DNA of 5,812 nucleotides from JAJRRH01 sp047638815 (GTDB lineage Bacteria; Bacteroidota; Bacteroidia; Flavobacteriales_D; JABDKJ01), in contig JBLIMR010000099.1 in assembly GCA_047638815.1 (NCBI GenBank), positions 1-5,812 of the forward strand, written 5' to 3'. Below, piece by piece: positions 1 to 4,727 of this stretch. Position numbers and translations under genes: made by a program. The stretch's first letter is position 1. Every line of letters begins with the position of its first letter. Under the pieces are notes generated by a model. That model saw nothing but the letters and a program-made list of their open reading frames with translations, was not told the DNA's origin and searched no databases.

Positions 1-16
1 TATATGTTCTTTGTCA

Positions 17-241
17 TTACTGAATTCCCATTCCAATAGAAGTTACTGAGTAATAACCTTGATGGAATCCTTGACTAAGAATTGAGCCAGAGGAAATGGT
101 TTCAGTAGCAAGCTCTCCGATGGTGCAATCCAATTGGATGTTACCATTGTTAAAGCTATCGCCACCGCTGGAGATTACTTCCTGTGCCCATATTGATGGA
201 AGAAAAGATGTTAAAAAAAGAATAGTTACTAATTGTTTCAT
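17..241 (-). CDS. Short secreted protein, probable frameshifted remnant of a T9SS-sorted protein
   Basis: This encodes 74 residues from an ATG at 241. The start was chosen because it gives a clean signal peptide: MKQ, then a hydrophobic stretch (LVTILFLTSFLPSIWA), with likely cleavage after A-Q near residue 20. An upstream in-frame start at 352 would bury that signal inside 37 hydrophilic residues and is unlikely. The mature part has the pattern SSGGDSFNNGNIQLD..TIGELATETISSGS..LSQGFHQGYY. I recognise this from short Bacteroidota secreted proteins that normally continue into a C-terminal PNPT-type sorting domain. Here a TAA at 17-19 ends the protein just after SIGMGIQ. The -1 frame beyond it stays open to the window edge and reads NSVMTKNIY, which resembles the lead-in to such a domain. 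A one-base loss in the GGG at 29-27 would explain this. Function is unknown, and the gene may be a decayed copy. Confidence 0.6.
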   Translation of the reverse strand: MKQLVTILFLTSFLPSIWAQEVISSGGDSFNNGNIQLDCTIGELATETISSGSILSQGFHQGYYSVTSIGMGIQ

Positions 242-264
242 GATATTTGTTTTTATTGTTGGAT

Positions 265-272
265 CAAAAGTA
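265..272 (-). promoter_or_regulatory. Candidate Bacteroidota -7 promoter element for the short secreted protein
   Basis: Read on the minus strand this is TACTTTTG, an exact match to the TAnnTTTG -7 consensus of Bacteroidota. It lies 23 bp before the ATG at 241, which would give a leader of roughly 15-20 nt. No TTG-type -33 element is seen at the usual spacing, so the call rests on the -7 box and its position alone. Confidence 0.4.
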
Positions 273-305
273 TTTCCGGAATTCAAAATTTCTGTCAGGG
301 TAATG

Positions 306-326
306 CCCCGATTAAAAAAATCAGGG
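306..326. repeat. Imperfect hairpin or dyad in the divergent intergenic region
   Basis: The arms CCCCGATT (306-313) and AATCAGGG (319-326) pair at 7 of 8 positions around an AAAAA loop. The arm elements recur as TCAGGG-N5-CCCC (295-309) and TCAGGG-N4-CCCC (321-334), so several alternative pairings are possible. The hairpin lies upstream of both candidate promoters, so it is probably not in either leader. It is not followed by a T-run in either direction, which argues against a terminator. It may be a protein-binding site or chance. Confidence 0.25.
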
Positions 327-359
327 ATTTCCCCTAGATTCTTTTTTTGCATTGCTTTT

Positions 360-383
360 TAGTACTTTTGGTATTTCGTACTA
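360..383 (+). promoter_or_regulatory. Candidate edd-eda promoter with overlapping inverted repeat (possible operator)
   Basis: TACTTTTG at 363-370 matches the Bacteroidota -7 consensus TAnnTTTG exactly, 28 bp before the edd start. It would give a leader of about 20 nt. It is framed by a perfect 6-bp inverted repeat, TAGTAC (360-365) and GTACTA (378-383), with a 12-bp spacer. The repeat therefore spans the -7 box and the expected transcription start, where a repressor would block initiation. The nearest upstream TTG (347-349) is 13 bp away, shorter than usual for a -33 element. The operator role is inference; no regulator gene is in the window. Confidence 0.4.
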
Positions 384-398
384 TAATATCATTGGAGA

Positions 399-2201
399 TT
401 GAAAGAGGCTATTAAGAAGGTGACCGAGAGGATCATAGAAAAGAGTAAAACATTACGTGCAGCATATCTAGATCAGATGATGCAAGCAGAGATGAAGGGC
501 GTGAATCGAGAGACATTGAGTTGTGGCAATCAAGCACATGCCTTCGCGGGATGTGGACCAGAAGATAAAGAGGAGCTTGTAAATGTGGTGAGACCCAATA
601 TTGGAATTGTCACTGCTTATAATGACATGCTATCTGCACACAAAACCTATGAAAATTATCCTGATAAAATAAGAAAGGCGGCATTGAAGCACGGAGCGGT
701 TGCTCAGGTTGCTGGCGGGGTACCTGCTATGTGTGATGGCGTGACTCAAGGCCAACCGGGAATGGAATTGTCATTATTTAGTAGGGATGTCATTGCACTT
801 TCTACAGCAGTGTCTTTATCTCATGCAACTTTCGATGCTGGTATGTGTTTGGGGATTTGTGATAAAATAGTTCCAGGACTTTTAATTGGTTCATTGCGAT
901 TTGGTCATTTGCCTATCGTTTTTGTTCCAGGTGGACCCATGCAAACAGGGATATCTAATGATGAGAAAGCACAGATTAGAAGAGATTATGCTGAAGGGAA
1001 AATAAGTCGAGAAGCTTTATTGAAAGGTGAGATGAGTTCATATCACTCTCCTGGAACTTGTACTTTCTACGGTACAGCCAACAGCAATCAAATGCTGATG
1101 GAAATAATGGGTCTACAGCTTCCCGGATCATCTTTTGTTAACCCGGATTCTAAACTCAGAGATGCATTGACGGAAGAAGCGGTGAGAACTGCGAAAGAGA
1201 ATTCCTATCAAGGAGCGCACTACACGCCTTTGTATAAAATCATCAATGAAAAAACGATAGTGAATGGTTTGGTTGGACTTCTGGCAACTGGAGGTTCTAC
1301 AAATCATACCATTCATATGATCGCCATTGCAAGAGCTGCGGGTATTATTATCGATTGGACAGATTTCTCAGACCTCTCAGAAGTAGTGCCATCCATTTGT
1401 AAGATATATCCAAATGGAAAAGCAGATGTCAATCACTTTCAAGCATCGGGAGGTATGACTTATCTTATAAAAACATTATTGGAAAACGGGATGCTTCATG
1501 AAGATGTAACGACCATCAAAGGAGAAGGCTTGAGTAAGTATACAAAAGAGCCATATTTGGAAAATGGAAATCTCGAATGGCGATATGGGGTGGAGGAATC
1601 AATTGATCAAGATGTATTAAGAAGTGCTTCAAACCCATTTGAAGCTACTGGTGGTTTGAAAATACTTTCAGGCAATATCGGAAGATCTGTGATCAAAACA
1701 TCTGCTGTGGCCAGAGAACATTATATTGTCGAAGCACCGGCTTTGGTATTCGAGGATCAGAATGAAATTATGGCCGCATTTGATCGAAAAGAACTGAATA
1801 GAGATTTTATTGCTGTCTTGAGGTATCAGGGGCCATCTGCTAATGGAATGCCTGAGTTGCATAAATTGACACCAATCCTTGGTATTTTACAATTCAATAA
1901 ATTCAAAGTAGCTTTGGTTACTGATGGTCGTATGTCCGGTGCATCTGGCAAGGTTCCTTCAGCTATACATCTGTCACCTGAAGGGCTTAAAGGAGGAATT
2001 ATATCAAAATTGCAAGATGGAGATATGTTAAGACTTGATGCTGAAAAAGGAGAATTGACATGCCTCAACATTGAAGAGGTTTTGAAAAGACCCGATGTGG
2101 TATTACCACATAATAAAGCCTTTGGTTACGGGCGTGAGTTATTTCAAAATTTGAGAGATATCATCGGAGAAAGTGAAGAGGGTGCCTCCATATTATTTTA
2201 A
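399..2201 (+). CDS. edd: Phosphogluconate dehydratase (6-phosphogluconate dehydratase)
   Basis: This cytoplasmic enzyme dehydrates 6-phosphogluconate to 2-keto-3-deoxy-6-phosphogluconate (KDPG), the first committed step of the Entner-Doudoroff pathway. The 600-residue product aligns with remembered E. coli Edd (603 residues) essentially end to end and belongs to the IlvD/Edd iron-sulphur dehydratase family. The three cysteines expected to hold the Fe-S cluster are present: C112 in AMCDGVTQG, C154 in GICDKIVPG and C221 in GTCTFYGTANSNQM. Other family blocks are GLLATGGSTNHT (about 292-304), NPFEATGGLKILSGN (412-426) and DGRMSGASGKVPSAIH (509-524), the last with the conserved active-site serine (S513). 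The start is TTG: an in-frame stop lies at 384-386, no ATG intervenes, and the TTG puts VTERIIEKS in register with E. coli VTNRIIERS. A GGAG lies only 1 nt before the TTG, too close for a normal Shine-Dalgarno site. It is the first gene of an operon with eda, 6 bp downstream. Confidence 0.96.
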   Translation: MKEAIKKVTERIIEKSKTLRAAYLDQMMQAEMKGVNRETLSCGNQAHAFAGCGPEDKEELVNVVRPNIGIVTAYNDMLSAHKTYENYPDKIRKAALKHGAVAQVAGGVPAMCDGVTQGQPGMELSLFSRDVIALSTAVSLSHATFDAGMCLGICDKIVPGLLIGSLRFGHLPIVFVPGGPMQTGISNDEKAQIRRDYAEGKISREALLKGEMSSYHSPGTCTFYGTANSNQMLMEIMGLQLPGSSFVNPDSKLRDALTEEAVRTAKENSYQGAHYTPLYKIINEKTIVNGLVGLLATGGSTNHTIHMIAIARAAGIIIDWTDFSDLSEVVPSICKIYPNGKADVNHFQASGGMTYLIKTLLENGMLHEDVTTIKGEGLSKYTKEPYLENGNLEWRYGVEESIDQDVLRSASNPFEATGGLKILSGNIGRSVIKTSAVAREHYIVEAPALVFEDQNEIMAAFDRKELNRDFIAVLRYQGPSANGMPELHKLTPILGILQFNKFKVALVTDGRMSGASGKVPSAIHLSPEGLKGGIISKLQDGDMLRLDAEKGELTCLNIEEVLKRPDVVLPHNKAFGYGRELFQNLRDIIGESEEGASILF

Positions 2202-2207
2202 AAGAGA

Positions 2208-2771
2208 ATGATACAAAACGGAATAAGAAAAATATTAGAGAATCATCCATTGATTCCAGTGGTTAATATTACAAACTTGGATGAAGTTGGACCGATATGT
2301 GATCTGTTGATCCAACGTAATATTGGCTGCATCGAGTTAACGTTAAGATCTGATGTGGCAATCGATGCCATAAAAAAAGCGAAAAAGGATTTCGGTTCGA
2401 AACTCGAAATAGGCGTGGGGACACTTATTAATGCCGCACAAGTGCGAACGGTTCAAGAAATAGGTGTTGACTTTCTGGTAAGTCCAGGTTCATCTTCTAA
2501 ACTTATCGATGCCATGTCAAAAAGTGGTATTCCATTTATTCCGGGAGTTATGAGCCCCAGCGAAATTATTCAAGGAATGGAAATGGGTCTAAACACATTC
2601 AAACTTTTTCCTGCAAATATAGCAGGAGGGTTAGGTGCCCTTATAGCTTATAAAGCAGTATTCTCTGAAGTGAAGTTTTGCCCAACAGGTGGTATTTCAC
2701 AAGAGAATTACAAAACTATACTTGATTTGGAAAATGTAATTTCCGTTGGAGGATCTTGGTTAAGTAAATAA
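2208..2771 (+). CDS. eda: KDPG aldolase (2-dehydro-3-deoxy-phosphogluconate aldolase), C-terminally shortened
   Basis: This class I aldolase cleaves KDPG to pyruvate and glyceraldehyde 3-phosphate, completing the Entner-Doudoroff pathway in the cytoplasm. It has a TIM-barrel fold. The catalytic glutamate is E43 in IELTLR, and the Schiff-base lysine is K132 in FKLFPA. Phosphate and substrate loops are present: GVGTLIN (69-75), SPG (92-94), PGVMSPSE (112-119), FCPTGGIS (157-164) and GGSW (181-184). The ATG is 6 bp after the edd stop, with an AAAGAG stretch just before it, so the two are almost certainly co-transcribed and translationally close. The oddity is length: 187 residues against about 213 in E. 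coli. The protein stops three residues after GGSW, so the last roughly 25 residues (the C-terminal helix) are missing. No other frame continues past the stop in a convincing way. All visible catalytic residues remain, so activity is possible but unproven. Confidence 0.95.
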   Translation: MIQNGIRKILENHPLIPVVNITNLDEVGPICDLLIQRNIGCIELTLRSDVAIDAIKKAKKDFGSKLEIGVGTLINAAQVRTVQEIGVDFLVSPGSSSKLIDAMSKSGIPFIPGVMSPSEIIQGMEMGLNTFKLFPANIAGGLGALIAYKAVFSEVKFCPTGGISQENYKTILDLENVISVGGSWLSK

Positions 2772-2778
2772 GATCTTA
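2769..2778. repeat. 10-bp palindrome containing both convergent stop codons
   Basis: TAAGATCTTA is a perfect palindrome. Its left TAA is the eda stop, and its right TTA is the TAA stop of the minus-strand gene, leaving only GATC between the two reading frames. No stem with a U-run suited to termination is visible at the junction. Each transcript probably runs antisense into the other gene, or ends inside it. Confidence 0.6.
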
Positions 2779-3171
2779 GTAGTCCTTAAGAGCATTATTG
2801 TACTCTTTTAGTTCTGCGTAGTTTGACTTATTACTAGTATCACTCATGATTGCGAAAAGGTAGTTAAGACTTTCTTTCTGTAGTTCAACATTTTCTTCCA
2901 AGTCACCTTGATCAGAAAAACCTACCTCATTTCCCTCTTCGTCAACTTCCATTTCCTCAGGAATTGGTATCATAAAACCTTCTTCTTCCGCTAGATGCTC
3001 GCAAGTCAATCTTAGGGTCATGGCCAATCTTGGGTGTTTCTTGTCAACTGCAATTTCTCTCAAGCTCTTCAAGTCAGACACTAGAGAATCTACTTCAATT
3101 CCTTTTTCATTGACTGTTTTTTGCAATTTTTCAATGATTTTACCTGACTCTAATGTTATTGAATTTACCAC
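2776..3171 (-). CDS. Uncharacterised acidic 131-residue protein
   Basis: I do not recognise a named family. The product has no signal peptide or membrane segment, so it is probably cytoplasmic. Residues 1-62 look helical, with heptad-like hydrophobic spacing (ITLESGKIIEKLQKTV, then VDSLVSDLKSLREI, then LAMTLRLTCEHL). Residues 61-100 are strongly acidic and contain EEEGFMIPIPEEMEVDEEGN. Residues 100-130 form a second helical part. A single cysteine (C57) is present. Translation starts at GTG (3171): an in-frame TAA lies at 3177-3175 with only GTC between, and the first ATG would be internal (M51). The gene is convergent with eda, 4 bp away. It lies 123 bp downstream of the MFS gene on the same strand, and a candidate separate promoter lies between them. 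Coding status is supported by the balanced composition and by filling the gap between two confident genes. The function is unknown. Confidence 0.75.
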   Translation of the reverse strand: MVNSITLESGKIIEKLQKTVNEKGIEVDSLVSDLKSLREIAVDKKHPRLAMTLRLTCEHLAEEEGFMIPIPEEMEVDEEGNEVGFSDQGDLEENVELQKESLNYLFAIMSDTSNKSNYAELKEYNNALKDY

Positions 3172-3246
3172 GACTTAAGATTTTAAAATTATCAATATGA
3201 GAATAACACAATTAGAAGAATGTGCTTTACTCCCTATTTTCTGTTA

Positions 3247-3254
3247 CAAAAGTA
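3247..3254 (-). promoter_or_regulatory. Candidate -7 promoter element for the acidic 131-residue protein
   Basis: On the minus strand this reads TACTTTTG, an exact TAnnTTTG match and identical to the boxes at 265-272 and 363-370. It lies between the MFS stop and the GTG start at 3171, implying a leader of about 70 nt. A TTG on the same strand (3283-3281) is 26 bp upstream, slightly farther than is usual for a -33 element. It suggests the gene can be transcribed independently of the exporter. Confidence 0.4.
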
Positions 3255-3294
3255 ATAAATTAGGTTGAATAGCGAAAGTCCAACGAGGTTAAAA

Positions 3295-4506
3295 TTATTT
3301 AGTCCTAGTCCAAACCATAATTAACCCTGCGACTAGGCTGCATACGGTAAATCCGACCATCAAAGGAAAGACACTGTCATTGTAATACTGACCGATTAGG
3401 ATGCTATAGGGCACAGCTGCTAGGGTTGACATAGCACTCACGACCGCAGCACCAACTCCAGCAATATGACCAAGAGGTTCCATGGAAAGAGACTTCATGT
3501 TGCCAAATAGTATTCCAATAAAGAAGAGCGCAACCAAAAGAAAAACTAAAAATAGCTCTAGAGAGGGCCCTTCTGGGGTAAAGTAATCGTATGCTGTAAA
3601 TGCTGCCGACCATATGAAAAGCGCAGCTACGGACCATTTGGCTAAAAAGGTCATGCCCAGCTTCATAACCATTCTTCCATTTAGAAAAGAGGCCAATCCG
3701 AGCCCAATTGCAAGCAATGCGAAATAACGAGGAAATAACTCCCCCAGATTATAGTGTTTGGCAAATATCTGTTCCGATAAATTTAAATATCCCAAGAACG
3801 CGCCAGAAATAAAACCAGATGCAAGCGTGTATCCCATTGTTATTTTATTCTTGAAGATGTATTTAACAGCCTTCATAATCTCATTCATAGAGAATGCTGT
3901 CCTTCGTTCAACTGGTAATGTCTCTTCTTGCCTGAAGTGGAACCATATTAGCAAGAGAAATGCGTAGATCAGATAAGACAAGAAAATAGTTCGCCAACTA
4001 CCCATACTCATTATTCCTTGACCAGCATACGGAGCAACAGCAGGGATGAAAATAAATACAACCATAACAAATGACATTACTCTCGCCATGGCATTCCCTG
4101 AATATTGATCTCTAATCATCGCGATACTTGCAATTCGAGGTCCTCCTAATCCAAGACCTTGTAATAATCGGCCAATGATCATCACCGTAAAGCTTTGACT
4201 AAAAAAACTGAGCGTAGTCCCAATGACATAAAGTCCTAAGCCAAAGTATACTACGGCTTTACGCCCGTATATATCAGAGAAAGGGCCAGCTAACAATTGA
4301 CCTATTGAAAGACCAAGAAAAACCATGGATAAAAGGAGATGATTCGTATTGGGATTGATAACTTTAAGATCGTCCCCTATGAGAGAGAGACCAGGTAGAA
4401 TCGAGTCAATGGTGAATGCAACCAATGACGTCATGATAGCCATTAATGCTACAAATTCAATAAATGAAGATTTCTTGGGGTTATTGGCTATTTGACTCTT
4501 TTTCAT
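3295..4506 (-). CDS. Bcr/CflA-family MFS efflux transporter (DHA1, 12 membrane segments)
   Basis: This 403-residue inner-membrane, proton-driven exporter belongs to the drug:H+ antiporter DHA1 group and is most like the Bcr/CflA subfamily. The substrate cannot be read from the sequence. About 12 hydrophobic segments are visible (roughly 16-40, 55-75, 84-102, 106-125, 142-163, 172-190, 223-243, 258-276, 288-306, 316-336, 345-365 and 378-399), with a polar central loop at 191-222. TM1 carries the subfamily-type Asp in FTIDSILPGL (D34). Motif A is GPFSDIYGRK (74-83), and the TM4 motif is GRLLQGLGLG (112-121). The RDQYSG segment (132-137) and IPAVAPYAG (154-162) in TM5 also match Bcr-type proteins. 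ATG 4506 is preferred. An in-frame TTG at 4518 adds only MPTP and would sit inside the candidate -7 box. The gene diverges from the protease gene, and a dyad about 57 bp before its start may be its operator. Confidence 0.9.
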   Translation of the reverse strand: MKKSQIANNPKKSSFIEFVALMAIMTSLVAFTIDSILPGLSLIGDDLKVINPNTNHLLLSMVFLGLSIGQLLAGPFSDIYGRKAVVYFGLGLYVIGTTLSFFSQSFTVMIIGRLLQGLGLGGPRIASIAMIRDQYSGNAMARVMSFVMVVFIFIPAVAPYAGQGIMSMGSWRTIFLSYLIYAFLLLIWFHFRQEETLPVERRTAFSMNEIMKAVKYIFKNKITMGYTLASGFISGAFLGYLNLSEQIFAKHYNLGELFPRYFALLAIGLGLASFLNGRMVMKLGMTFLAKWSVAALFIWSAAFTAYDYFTPEGPSLELFLVFLLVALFFIGILFGNMKSLSMEPLGHIAGVGAAVVSAMSTLAAVPYSILIGQYYNDSVFPLMVGFTVCSLVAGLIMVWTRTK

Positions 4507-4515
4507 TGGGGTCGG

Positions 4516-4523
4516 CAAAGATA
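4516..4523 (-). promoter_or_regulatory. Candidate -7 promoter element for the MFS transporter
   Basis: The minus strand reads TATCTTTG, matching TAnnTTTG. It ends 9 bp before ATG 4506, so the transcript would be leaderless or carry only a few leader bases. No clear -33 TTG is seen upstream. The overlapping plus-strand TACGTTTG (4522-4529) also matches the consensus, so the true promoter and its direction are uncertain. Confidence 0.3.
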
Positions 4524-4562
4524 CGTTTGTTTATAGGATTAGATGAAGCTATTTTAGAATTT

Positions 4563-4580
4563 GAACTAAACGCTTAGTTC
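4563..4580. promoter_or_regulatory. 18-bp dyad, possible repressor operator in the MFS/protease divergent region
   Basis: GAACTAAACGCTTAGTTC has half-sites GAACTAAAC and GAACTAAGC (right half reverse-complemented). They match at 8 of 9 positions around a central CG. The size and continuous symmetry are like operators of TetR-type repressors, which often control MFS exporters. As RNA it could also fold into a 7-bp stem with a 4-nt loop. It lies 40 bp upstream of the candidate -7 box of the exporter and over 100 bp upstream of that of the protease. No regulator gene lies in the window, so the binding protein is unknown. Confidence 0.4.
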
Positions 4581-4695
4581 TTGTTGTTCAGCTGTTTGTG
4601 GTCCTATTCTTGATTTCAGATCCTGTGTTAAATGTCGAGAAATAGCCTTCCAATAAATGTTTGTTAATCGATATTTTCCAAGGGGATTTCATTAT

Positions 4696-4703
4696 TATAT
4701 TTG
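4696..4703 (+). promoter_or_regulatory. Candidate -7 promoter element for the M43 metalloprotease gene
   Basis: TATATTTG matches TAnnTTTG and lies 24 bp before ATG 4728, giving a leader of about 15-20 nt. No TTG stands at the usual -33 spacing; the nearest clear TTTG (4660-4663) is 32 bp upstream. The surrounding sequence is very AT-rich, so a chance match is possible. Confidence 0.4.
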
Positions 4704-4727
4704 ATGTGAAATTTGTTACTGACTTTT

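Noticed and set aside
1..10. TATATGTTCT at the left edge also occurs near 5618
   Set aside because: A 10-base match between AT-rich stretches, one inside the M43 coding motif, is expected by chance and is not a terminal repeat.
96..362. Plus-strand open frame of 88 codons at the left end
   Set aside because: It runs antisense through the secreted-protein gene and the intergenic region, lacks any recognisable motif, and has a composition expected of a shadow frame.
382..387. TATAAT, a perfect E. coli-type -10 hexamer, just before edd
   Set aside because: It is 11 bp from the start codon, has no -35 partner at the right spacing, and the organism appears to use Bacteroidota-type promoters. It is likely AT-rich coincidence overlapping the dyad arm.
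2208..2771. Possibility that eda is a pseudogene
   Set aside because: The reading frame is intact and the catalytic Glu and Lys and the phosphate loops are present. Only the C-terminal helix is missing, so it is kept as a coding gene with a note.
3179..3190. ATTTTAAAAT palindrome upstream of the acidic gene
   Set aside because: It is built only of A and T in an AT-rich gap, without GC stem or T-run. It is probably chance rather than a terminator or operator.
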